Positions 33,995-41,611 of a stretch of 64,000 bases of DNA are shown one piece after another. The DNA comes from Cohnella caldifontis (lineage in GTDB: Bacteria; Bacillota; Bacilli; Paenibacillales; Paenibacillaceae). The notes under the pieces are model-generated. The model was given only the letters and a program-made list of their open reading frames with translations. It made no database searches and was not told the DNA's origin. The first letter of the stretch is position 1, and each line of letters starts with the position of its first letter. The stretch lies in contig NZ_JAQZSJ010000001.1 in assembly GCF_029360585.1 (NCBI RefSeq), positions 496,001 to 560,000 of the forward strand. Direction: 5' to 3'. The translations under genes and the position numbers were made by a program.

Positions 33995-35548
33995 TCAACC
34001 CGCTTCCATTTCCCGGATCAGGTCCCGCAGCTTGACTTTCTGGATTTTCCCGCTCGCCGTCGCCGGCAAGTCGTCCAGGAATACGATTCGGGAAGGCAGT
34101 TTGAACGGCGCGATATTCGGTTTCAAATAGGCGAGGATTTCGTCCGCGTCCGCTTGCTGTCCGGGGCGCAGCTTGACCGCCGCGCAGACGATTTCGCCCA
34201 TGACGGGATCGGGCAGTCCGAGCACGGCGCATTCCAGCACTTTCGGGTGGTTGATCAACAGACGTTCCACTTCCTGGGGATAAATATTGAATCCGCCGCG
34301 GATGATCAGCTCTTTCTTGCGGCCCATGTAACGGACGTATCCGTCGCCGTCCATCGAGCCCAAATCCCCGGTATAAAACCATCCGTCTTCATCGAGCACT
34401 TCCCGCGTTTGTTCCGGCAATCCGTAATACCCTTTCATGACGCCGAAGCCTCTGCAGGCGATTTCCCCGGTTTCCCCGAAAGGCAGCGTCTCCCTGCGGC
34501 TGCCCACGATCCTCACTTCGGCGCCGCTTACCGCTTTGCCGATCGTCTCCAGGACATGCGGCTCGGTATCGTCGTATTCCGTAATCGTCACCGTGCACGT
34601 CTCCGTCGACCCGTAGGAGATGCTGAGCCGCATCCCCATCCGCTCGCGTACGCCCCGCACCGTCTCGGGCGGACAAGGCGCCGCGCCGGTCATCCCTGCA
34701 CGGAGCGAGGACAAATCGTAGGCGTCGAAATCCGGATCCTTCAGCTCCAGGTTCAGCATCGAAGGCACCGCGTGCTGGATCGTCACTTTTTCCCGCTGGA
34801 TCAGGTCCAGCGCTTTGCCCGCTTTGAACTTGTCGAGCAGGACCATCCGCGAGCCGCGGTACACCGCCGACAGCAGGTTGCAGCCCAGTCCGAACACGTG
34901 GAAGACGGGAGCGAGAATGAGATAGACGTCGTTCTCCGTGCAGCGCATGCTGTCCGCGATCGCGATGCCTGAACGGACCAACGCGCTATGCGTCAGCAGC
35001 GCGCCTTTCGGCGCTCCTGTCGTGCCCGAAGTATAGAGGATGCAGAACACGTCTTCTTCCGGACGGAACGCGACTTCGGGCAACTCGGCGGACACGACCG
35101 ACGCCGGCAGATCTTCGTAGGAACGATAGCCGTCCTTCCGGTATCGCACGGTGACGATCTCCTGCACGAGAGACCGGACGGTCAGGAAATCGACGTTTTC
35201 GAACTCCTCGCAGACGAAAACGAGCTTGGAGCCCGAGTTTTGCAAAATGTGGCGCACCTCGTGCGTTCGGTACTTCGGGTTGAACGGGACGAGAACGGCA
35301 CCGAGCCTGGCTGCGGCGAAATACAGCACGACCGTCTCGTGCCAGTTGGGCAAGGCGGCGGCCACCCGGTCGCCCGGCGCGACGCCGAGCGACCTCAGCG
35401 ACGCGGCGAGCCGTTCCGCCTCCCGCTTCAATTCACCGTATGTCATCCTGCGCGCCAGATCGTATATGGCTTCCTTGTCGGCCTCGCGACCCGCCGCCTG
35501 CTCCAACAGCCCGAAGACCGACAAGCTGCTTTCCATGGCTTTCAACAC
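33995..35548 (-). CDS. AMP-forming acyl/aryl-CoA ligase
   Basis: 517 residues of the ANL superfamily. AMP-binding P-loop ILYTSGTTGAPKGALLTHSALV near 170, A5 motif ISYGSTETCTVT, A7-A8 WFYTGDLGSMDGDGYVRYMGRKKELIIRGGFNIYPQEVE, and the catalytic lysine in PATASGKIQKVKLR. It activates a carboxylate to acyl-AMP and then acyl-CoA. Start GTG 35548 after GAGGAGGGATC; TTG three bases later also possible. In operon P6 with enoyl-CoA hydratase, hydroxyacyl-CoA dehydrogenase, FAD monooxygenase and thioesterase, so an aromatic or phenylpropanoid acid is a good substrate candidate; medium-chain fatty acids are the alternative. Confidence 0.93.
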   Translation of the reverse strand: MLKAMESSLSVFGLLEQAAGREADKEAIYDLARRMTYGELKREAERLAASLRSLGVAPGDRVAAALPNWHETVVLYFAAARLGAVLVPFNPKYRTHEVRHILQNSGSKLVFVCEEFENVDFLTVRSLVQEIVTVRYRKDGYRSYEDLPASVVSAELPEVAFRPEEDVFCILYTSGTTGAPKGALLTHSALVRSGIAIADSMRCTENDVYLILAPVFHVFGLGCNLLSAVYRGSRMVLLDKFKAGKALDLIQREKVTIQHAVPSMLNLELKDPDFDAYDLSSLRAGMTGAAPCPPETVRGVRERMGMRLSISYGSTETCTVTITEYDDTEPHVLETIGKAVSGAEVRIVGSRRETLPFGETGEIACRGFGVMKGYYGLPEQTREVLDEDGWFYTGDLGSMDGDGYVRYMGRKKELIIRGGFNIYPQEVERLLINHPKVLECAVLGLPDPVMGEIVCAAVKLRPGQQADADEILAYLKPNIAPFKLPSRIVFLDDLPATASGKIQKVKLRDLIREMEAG

Positions 35549-35594
35549 GATCCCTCCTCTTGCAGTGCCCGAACGGCCGCGATCCCCAAAGCTG

Positions 35595-36812
35595 CTAGTA
35601 TTTGGTCGACACTTTGGAAGAACCTTGCTTCGGGCCGTACGGCCCCTCGTCCAGCCATCTGCCGAGCTTGGGAACGACGGAGCACAGCGACGCGGCGAGC
35701 TCCCGCTTCATGTTCATGTACGGCGAGCTTCCCTGGATGTGCTCGAGCGCGATGCCGGCCGCGTCGCGATTATGCAAGGCGGCCGTGCGGCGTTCCTCGG
35801 CCGCGGCCGCGATCGCTTCCTCCCTTGCGCCTTCATCCGCGGCATCCAGCGCCCGGCGGATGCCCCTGGCCGCCAGGATGGCGTCGGGCACGCCCGAGTT
35901 CAAGCCGCGCGCCCCGAACGGCGCGAACAGATGCGCGGCCTCGCCGGCGAGCAGCACGCGGCGCTTCGCGTCGGCGAACGACTTGGCCACCACCTGGTAA
36001 AACTGGTACGTCGATACCCAAGTCACGCGGTCGGCGTATTTCGGATCCATCACCTTCGGCAGCCATTTCCGGACGCCGTCCACGCCGCCGAACGCCTCCG
36101 CGTCGTCTCCTTCCAGCAGCTGCAAATCGACCCTCCAGCCGCCTTTGAACGGCACCAGCAGCACGTTGCGGCCGTCCATCTCCGGATGCGAGTAATGGAA
36201 CGTGCGTTCCAAAGGCATCGGATCGGCTTCATCCTCCTTGACGTCGACGACCAGAAAATAGTCCTGCGAGCGCGGTCCTTCCATTTCGATGCCGACCTCG
36301 CGCCGCACGGCGGAACGGGCTCCGTCCGCCGCGATGACGTACTCCGCGTTCCACGTCTCCCCGGATTGCGCGGTCAGTGCGACGCCGTCCGCGCCAGAAC
36401 GGACCGACGCGATCGGCGCGCCCCAGACGAACCGTACGCCGGCGTCCTTGCATGCCTGATAGAGATGCTTTTCGATCTCCACCTGCGCTAGACTGGTGAA
36501 AGCCGGCAGCTCGCCGGGCGTCGGCGGCTGGTACTTGCGCACGTATACTTCCTTGCCGCGGTACAACGTCCGTTTGACCGGCCAAATCACCCCGTTCTTG
36601 GCGAGCGTATGGCCAAGGCCCGGCGAGACCTCTTCCAGCAGCGTCAGGGTCGCCTTGTGAATGTAAATCGCCCGGCTTCCTTCGCGGAACCGGCCTTCCA
36701 GCTCCGCTTCGATCACCGTCGCGGGCAGCCCCAGGCTGCGCAGCGCCAAAGCGGCGACCATGCCGACGGGACCGGCGCCCACGACGAGGACGGGCTGATT
36801 GCGGTTGTCCAT
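35595..36812 (-). CDS. FAD-dependent aromatic monooxygenase A (PHBH fold)
   Basis: 405 residues, group A flavoprotein hydroxylase. FAD site LVVGAGPVGMVAALALRSLGLPATVIE, the DG motif in VIAADGARSAVRREVG near 165, and near 285 RRVLLAGEAAHLFAPFGARGLNSGV, where the usual GD motif is GE. Such enzymes hydroxylate aromatic rings with NAD(P)H and O2. It lies between enoyl-CoA hydratase and aryl-CoA ligase genes, like salicylyl-CoA 5-hydroxylase systems that make gentisyl-CoA. That substrate is inference; 3-hydroxybenzoate or a phenylpropionate are alternatives. Probably cytosolic. Confidence 0.92.
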   Translation of the reverse strand: MDNRNQPVLVVGAGPVGMVAALALRSLGLPATVIEAELEGRFREGSRAIYIHKATLTLLEEVSPGLGHTLAKNGVIWPVKRTLYRGKEVYVRKYQPPTPGELPAFTSLAQVEIEKHLYQACKDAGVRFVWGAPIASVRSGADGVALTAQSGETWNAEYVIAADGARSAVRREVGIEMEGPRSQDYFLVVDVKEDEADPMPLERTFHYSHPEMDGRNVLLVPFKGGWRVDLQLLEGDDAEAFGGVDGVRKWLPKVMDPKYADRVTWVSTYQFYQVVAKSFADAKRRVLLAGEAAHLFAPFGARGLNSGVPDAILAARGIRRALDAADEGAREEAIAAAAEERRTAALHNRDAAGIALEHIQGSSPYMNMKRELAASLCSVVPKLGRWLDEGPYGPKQGSSKVSTKY

Positions 36813-36831
36813 GGATGCTTTCCCCCGTTTC

Positions 36832-37611
36832 CTATTTGTCCAGATAAACCGGCTTTCTTTTTTCCACGAAGGCGTTCATGCCTTCCTGGCGATCATAGGT
36901 GGCGAACACCGTGCCGAAACAGGCGGCCTCCAGCGTCAGCGCGCTCCTTAAGTCCGTGTCGGCGCCCGCGTTCACCGCGGTCTTCATCATCCGCATCGCC
37001 ATCGCCGGCTTGGCCGCAAGCTTCGCCGCCCACTCCTTGCAGGCGTCCAGCAGCCCTTCCAGCGGCACCGCCTTGTTGGCGAGTCCGCAGGCCGCGGCGT
37101 CCGCCGCCCCGATCATGTCGCCGAAATACAGCAGTTCCTTCGCTTTGGCCTGGCCGATCAGCCGTTGCAGCCGCTGCGTGCCGCCGCCGCCCGGGATGAT
37201 AGCCAGGGTGATTTCCGGCAAGCCGAAACGCGCATTCTCCGAGCAAATCCGGAAATCGCAGCACAGGGCCAATTCGCAGCCCCCGCCCAGCGCCAAGCCG
37301 TTAACCGCGGCGATCGTCGGTTTCTGCAAGTTTTCCAGCCTTTCGAACGCCCGGCGCGAGAGGGCGTTCATCTGCGCCATGCCCGCCGCGTCCAGTCCCG
37401 ACATCTCCGTGATGTCCGCCCCCGCCGCAAACGCCTTTTCGCCTTTGCCGGCGATGATCACCGCTTTGATTTCGTCGCTGCGTTCCATGTACTCCAGCGC
37501 TTCGTACAGCTCTTCGAACAACTTGCGGTTCAAGGCGTTGACCGGCGGACGGTTCAAATGCAGCACCGCGATTTTTTTTTCGACGACCAGCTCCAGCGTT
37601 TCCCAGTCCAT
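36832..37611 (-). CDS. Enoyl-CoA hydratase/isomerase family protein
   Basis: 259 residues from ATG 37611 (MDWETLELVVEKK...) after GGAGTGGAGCGA; the longer frame overlaps the preceding gene. Crotonase fold: HLNRPPVNALNRKLFEEL, oxyanion AFAAGADITEMSG, VNGLALGGGCELALCCDFRI, and FGLPEITLAIIPGGGGTQRL with both glutamates of the hydratase site (CE in GGGCELA and PE in GLPEI). It hydrates 2-enoyl-CoA in beta-oxidation or side-chain shortening. 20 bp after the dehydrogenase gene in operon P6. Confidence 0.93.
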   Translation of the reverse strand: MDWETLELVVEKKIAVLHLNRPPVNALNRKLFEELYEALEYMERSDEIKAVIIAGKGEKAFAAGADITEMSGLDAAGMAQMNALSRRAFERLENLQKPTIAAVNGLALGGGCELALCCDFRICSENARFGLPEITLAIIPGGGGTQRLQRLIGQAKAKELLYFGDMIGAADAAACGLANKAVPLEGLLDACKEWAAKLAAKPAMAMRMMKTAVNAGADTDLRSALTLEAACFGTVFATYDRQEGMNAFVEKRKPVYLDK

Positions 37612-37631
37612 TCGCTCCACTCCAATCGCCA

Positions 37632-38495
37632 TCATTGTTTGGGTTTGTAATCGTACCATCCGGCGCCGCTTTTCTTTCCGGTTCTCCCGGCCCGGATCAG
37701 CCGGCGAAGAGACAACGGCGCCGCGAATCGCTCGTCCTTGAACTCCTCGTAGAAGTAGTCCATGACGTGCAGGCCGATGTCCACGCCCGCGAAGTCCTGC
37801 AGCTCGAACGGCCCCATCGGGTAATTCAAGCCGAGCTTCACCGCCTTATCCACGTCTTCCGGCGTCGCCACGCCTTCTTCCACCAAGCGGATGGCCTCGA
37901 TGAATTGCGGGACCATGATCCGGTTGACGATAAACCCGGGCGAGTCCTTCTTCACTTCGATCGGTTCCTTCCCGAGCTCCCGCGCGAGCGCCATCAAGCC
38001 GGCGATCGCGTCGTCGGACGATTTCAAGCCGCGCACGACCTCGACGAGCTTCATCACCGGCGCCGGGTTGAAGAAATGCATCCCCGCCACCCGATCCGGC
38101 CGCTGGGTCGCTTCGGCCAATTCCGTAATCGAGAGCGAGGACGTATTGGTCGCCATAATCGCGCCCGGACCCAACAAAGCGTCCAATCGGGCGAAAATTT
38201 CTTTCTTGACCGCCATGTTTTCGACGACGGCCTCGATGACAACGCTTCCATCGCGAAGCGCTTCCAGTTCGGAGGTCGAACGGATGCGGGACATCGCCGC
38301 GTTCTTGTCTTCTTCCGTCAGCCTGCCCTTTTCCACGCTTTTGCCCAAGGCTGCCGCGATGCGGCTCATGCCTTTGGCGACGAGATCTTCGCTTAAGTCA
38401 TAGAGCACGACCTCGAAGCCTTGCTGCGCCGCCAGTTGCGCGATTCCGCTTCCCATGGTGCCGGCGCCGACTACGCCTACGATGCGTTTGCTCAT
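37632..38495 (-). CDS. 3-hydroxyacyl-CoA dehydrogenase (3-hydroxybutyryl-CoA dehydrogenase type)
   Basis: 287 residues, the normal length for single-function Hbd/PaaH enzymes. NAD site VGVVGAGTMGSGIAQLAAQQGFEVVLYD; IMATNTSSLSITELA; catalytic GMHFFNPAPVMKLVEVV (His) and KKDSPGFIVNRI; C-terminal domain from ~185 with LGLNYPMGPFELQDFAGVDIGLHV and the end GRTGKKSGAGWYDY. Start ATG 38495 with AAAGGAGAAGG upstream. First gene of operon P6. Confidence 0.95.
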   Translation of the reverse strand: MSKRIVGVVGAGTMGSGIAQLAAQQGFEVVLYDLSEDLVAKGMSRIAAALGKSVEKGRLTEEDKNAAMSRIRSTSELEALRDGSVVIEAVVENMAVKKEIFARLDALLGPGAIMATNTSSLSITELAEATQRPDRVAGMHFFNPAPVMKLVEVVRGLKSSDDAIAGLMALARELGKEPIEVKKDSPGFIVNRIMVPQFIEAIRLVEEGVATPEDVDKAVKLGLNYPMGPFELQDFAGVDIGLHVMDYFYEEFKDERFAAPLSLRRLIRAGRTGKKSGAGWYDYKPKQ

Positions 38496-38549
38496 GCCAT
38501 ACCTTCTCCTTTGCGATTGTTGCATTCCTTTGCGGTTGTGGCTAAACCC

Positions 38550-38631
38550 ATTATAAAACCTCGATTTTCGCGCTTGAACGTACACCATGTACGAAAAACT
38601 GCATCCGGATTCGTCAGCGGTACACGAATCC
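38550..38631 (-). promoter_or_regulatory. Promoter P6 with paired operators (CoA ligase/monooxygenase operon)
   Basis: Distal operator GGATTCGTGTACCGCTGACG (38631-38612), proximal TTTTTCGTACATGGTGTACG (38598-38579), offset 33 bp; 23 bp; perfect -10 TATAAT (38555-38550). The proximal core CGTACA-N3-TGTACG is a perfect dyad and the best operator in the window. The -35 position reads TTCAAG. The distal copy starts 8 bp from the MmgE/PrpD stop codon. Confidence 0.82.
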
Positions 38632-38638
38632 CCTTCGT

Positions 38639-40012
38639 TCACAATTCAGCGGTGATTTCCCGAATGTCGTTCACGAGTTCCAAACCGGCAATCGCCCGGA
38701 CGATCCGATCCTTCGCGGAGTCGGACAGCGGCGTTGCCGCGTATTTCGCGTTGTCCGCGAATTTGCGCTCCAGCTGCTCCAAGGTCATCGGATGCTCGGG
38801 ATTGCCCAACGGGACGCGGACGGTAGCGGACAAGGACTTCGAAGCGGTGCGCAGGCGCACTTCGCCGCCCAGCGTGTCCCTCAGCTCGCGGCCGGGATCG
38901 ACTTCGTACCGCACCCGCTCGGCCAATCGAAGCACATGCGGATTCCGCAGCGCCTCCGGCGTAAAATGCTCCAGCGCGACGTTGCCGTAATGGATCGCCG
39001 CCGCAACCACGAATGGCAGGCTGAACTTCGCGTTGATGGCGGAAGCCGGCGTTCGCTTCGCGTCCGCAGGTTCGCACAGCATGCGGTTGACCGGGCTGAT
39101 CACGAGGCGAATGTCGGAAATCTCGAGCGGATCGATCCGGTTCTCGGCCATCAGGCCCAGTACGCCTTCGATATAGGGATGCGTCCCCCGGCAGCTCGGC
39201 CATGGCTTGAAGCTGATGTCCGCGCATTCGAAATCGGTTCCGAGGCCCCGCGTCAGCGCCGCGGCGTCGTAATTCCCCCTGGCGAACGCATGATAGAAAG
39301 CCCGTTTGCCTTCGAACGGCTGCTCGAACCCGGTCACGCCTTCCTTGGCCAGCATGGCGGACAGCACGCCGGCTTTGGCGGCGAACGCGTCCCGGATGGA
39401 ACGGATTTCCGACTGCGGGCTGTTCGTGATTTCCGCGCTGCATACGGCCTGGCACATCGTCAGCGAGAAGGCGTCCAGCATCTGCCCGCCCGTGAGGCCG
39501 AGCAGCCTGCCGGCCGCCGCCGTCGCCCCGAAAGCGTTCAGAATCGGCGGCATGTACCAGCCGTACTCCAGCATGTCGTCCCGAATGGACAGTCCCATGC
39601 GGCAGACGAGCTCGCTGCCGAGCGCGACCGCGGCGATGAGCCGCTTGCCGGTGACGCCGCCTAACGCTTCGGCCACCGCCAAGGCGGCGGGAATCGTGGC
39701 CGCGTTCGAGTGAACGAGCGCCGTGTCGTGCGCGTCCTCGAAGTCCATCGCGTGTGCCATGGCCCCGTTGGCGAACGCCGCCATCGGAGCGGACGCCTTG
39801 CGGCCGAAGCCGAGAATCGTGCTCTCCGCTCGGCCGCCGTCGGCGGAGGCCAGGCGGATGAACGGCTCAACGCCTTCGCCGAGCGTACCCGCGGCCAGCG
39901 TGACGCCGATGGCGTCCAGCAGCGCCTTCTTCGTCACTTCCGCCACGTGTTCGGGCAAATCGTCGTCGCGGTATTGCGATATAAAAGTCGCGATTTCTTG
40001 GGATAAGCTCAT
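38639..40012 (-). CDS. MmgE/PrpD family protein
   Basis: 457 residues. Family features: N-terminal helical domain ALLDAIGVTLAAG, the GFGRKASAPMAAFANGAMAHAMDFEDAHDTALVHSNAATIPAALAVAEALGGVTGKRLIAAVALGSEL segment (PrpD AHALDFDD-type motif), FKPWPSCRGTHPYIEGVL, and AKFSLPFVVAAAIHYG. Relatives dehydrate 2-methylcitrate or isomerise cis-aconitate/itaconate-type acids. No 2-methylcitrate synthase or lyase genes are near, so a related dicarboxylate or hydroxyacid is more likely. Last gene of operon P7; no terminator is visible before P6. Confidence 0.9.
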   Translation of the reverse strand: MSLSQEIATFISQYRDDDLPEHVAEVTKKALLDAIGVTLAAGTLGEGVEPFIRLASADGGRAESTILGFGRKASAPMAAFANGAMAHAMDFEDAHDTALVHSNAATIPAALAVAEALGGVTGKRLIAAVALGSELVCRMGLSIRDDMLEYGWYMPPILNAFGATAAAGRLLGLTGGQMLDAFSLTMCQAVCSAEITNSPQSEIRSIRDAFAAKAGVLSAMLAKEGVTGFEQPFEGKRAFYHAFARGNYDAAALTRGLGTDFECADISFKPWPSCRGTHPYIEGVLGLMAENRIDPLEISDIRLVISPVNRMLCEPADAKRTPASAINAKFSLPFVVAAAIHYGNVALEHFTPEALRNPHVLRLAERVRYEVDPGRELRDTLGGEVRLRTASKSLSATVRVPLGNPEHPMTLEQLERKFADNAKYAATPLSDSAKDRIVRAIAGLELVNDIREITAEL

Positions 40013-40025
40013 GTTCGGGTCTCCT

Positions 40026-41582
40026 TTACTCGCCTTTCAAGCGTTTCCAGTACAGTCTCCGTTCGCGGCCGGGATCGCGGGCTACGCGGCACGTCTTGTC
40101 GAAAATCATCGTGGCTCTTTCTTCCAACGTATAGGAGGGCCAATCGGGCAATCCGCCGTGGTTCGGATCGCCGGTCAAGGCGAACGAAATCCAGGATCGG
40201 CTCATGTTCGCGGCAAGCTTGCCGAGCGCGGGATCCTCGTCTCCGCCAAGGATCTCCGCGTTCAGCGCGAGGTTGTCGAAGACGAACGGCACTTCGAGTC
40301 CGTGGAACGCTCCCATTTTCCCGCCCAGCATCGGTGACTCCCAGTCGAAGCGGTACATATAGACCGGCGCCGATTTCTGCTCCAGCTTCCGTTCGGCTTG
40401 CACGATCGCGTCGTAAATCGTCACCTTGTCGCTGGCGATGGACACGACGAGATCGTTGGGCGAGGCGTCGGGCCGATCCTTGCGGTACGCTTCCACCGCG
40501 CGGTCGATCTCCGCTTCCCCGACGTAATGCTTCAGCCAACGGCGCATCCCCGCCTCGTCGATGGCGCCGAGCTTCGGATCGTCCGCCAGGAAAATCGTCG
40601 CTTCGTCCTTGGAGGTGCCGATCATCACCGGCACGTCGGCGGAGCACTCGGGCCCTGCCGGGTCGAACGGGTGCCGAGGCAGCACAATACCGTCCACGAC
40701 CGGCCCGATGTTGGACACGCTTCGCCCTTTCTCGGCGAACGCGTAGGGGTCCCAAGGGGTTAATCGGAAATAGGCGTCCCACAGAGCCTGGGCGGGGAGC
40801 TCCCGCAGCTTGCCGATCTCGTGCTCCCGCAAATTCAGACTCCGAAGCATGGCCAACGTAAATTCCGCCGCCGTCTCCCGCGACAGCATGCGCAAGCCGT
40901 GCGCACCCTGGACGATCGCCCGATGAAACAAGCCGCGGGCCGAAGGCATTGCGAGCAGCGCGCTGACTTTGCCGCCTCCGCCGGAATGCCCGAATAAGGT
41001 CACGTTGCCGGGATCTCCTCCGAACGCGGCGATATTTTCATTCACCCACTCCAGCGCGGCCACGAGGTCGAGCATCCCCGCGTTGCCGGAGGCCGCGTAT
41101 TCCGGTCCCGCGACATCGCCAAGGTGCAGGAACCCAAGCGGGCCGAGCCGGTGGTTGACGGTTACGACAACCGCTTCCCCGGTGCGGGCCAGTGCCGCTC
41201 CGTCCGTGCCGTTGCCGGCGCCGGATCCTTTGAAGTATCCGCCGCCATGGCACCAGAACAGCACCGGGCGGGCGCGGCCGACGCCGGCGGCGGCCGTCCA
41301 GATGTTCAGCACGAGACAGTCTTCGCTTTCCGGTTCGACGATGCCGGTAGGCTTGCGGCTTCTCGACCGTTCGTTATCGGTGTTGATGAAACCTTGCGTC
41401 TGGGTGCATCGGGGTCCGTAGGCAAGCGCGTCGCGAACGCCCGCCCACGGCTCGGGCCTGACCGGCGGCATAAACCGGCGCGTCGGTCCCCCGTATGGAA
41501 TCCCTTTAAAGCTGAGTACCCCGTTCGTCAGCGCGCCGCGAACTTTTCCGTATGCGGTCTCCACGACATCCTCTTGCGTCAT
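40026..41582 (-). CDS. Type-B carboxylesterase C, divergent (GHSGG nucleophile)
   Basis: 518 residues, longer than the other three type-B esterases. WCHGGGYFKGSGAG oxyanion; the nucleophile elbow is LFGHSGGGGKV (GHSGG, not G[EQ]SAG); acid in IGTSKDEATIF; histidine in GAFHGLEVPFVF. The N-terminal part has an insertion around GFINTDNERSRSRKPTGIVEPESEDC. No signal peptide. 13 bp upstream of MmgE/PrpD and after lipoprotein 4 in operon P7. The altered elbow suggests a different ester type from its paralogues. Confidence 0.9.
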   Translation of the reverse strand: MTQEDVVETAYGKVRGALTNGVLSFKGIPYGGPTRRFMPPVRPEPWAGVRDALAYGPRCTQTQGFINTDNERSRSRKPTGIVEPESEDCLVLNIWTAAAGVGRARPVLFWCHGGGYFKGSGAGNGTDGAALARTGEAVVVTVNHRLGPLGFLHLGDVAGPEYAASGNAGMLDLVAALEWVNENIAAFGGDPGNVTLFGHSGGGGKVSALLAMPSARGLFHRAIVQGAHGLRMLSRETAAEFTLAMLRSLNLREHEIGKLRELPAQALWDAYFRLTPWDPYAFAEKGRSVSNIGPVVDGIVLPRHPFDPAGPECSADVPVMIGTSKDEATIFLADDPKLGAIDEAGMRRWLKHYVGEAEIDRAVEAYRKDRPDASPNDLVVSIASDKVTIYDAIVQAERKLEQKSAPVYMYRFDWESPMLGGKMGAFHGLEVPFVFDNLALNAEILGGDEDPALGKLAANMSRSWISFALTGDPNHGGLPDWPSYTLEERATMIFDKTCRVARDPGRERRLYWKRLKGE

Positions 41583-41611
41583 GGCGCCCAGCCTCCTTTC
41601 TCAAAACCCGG

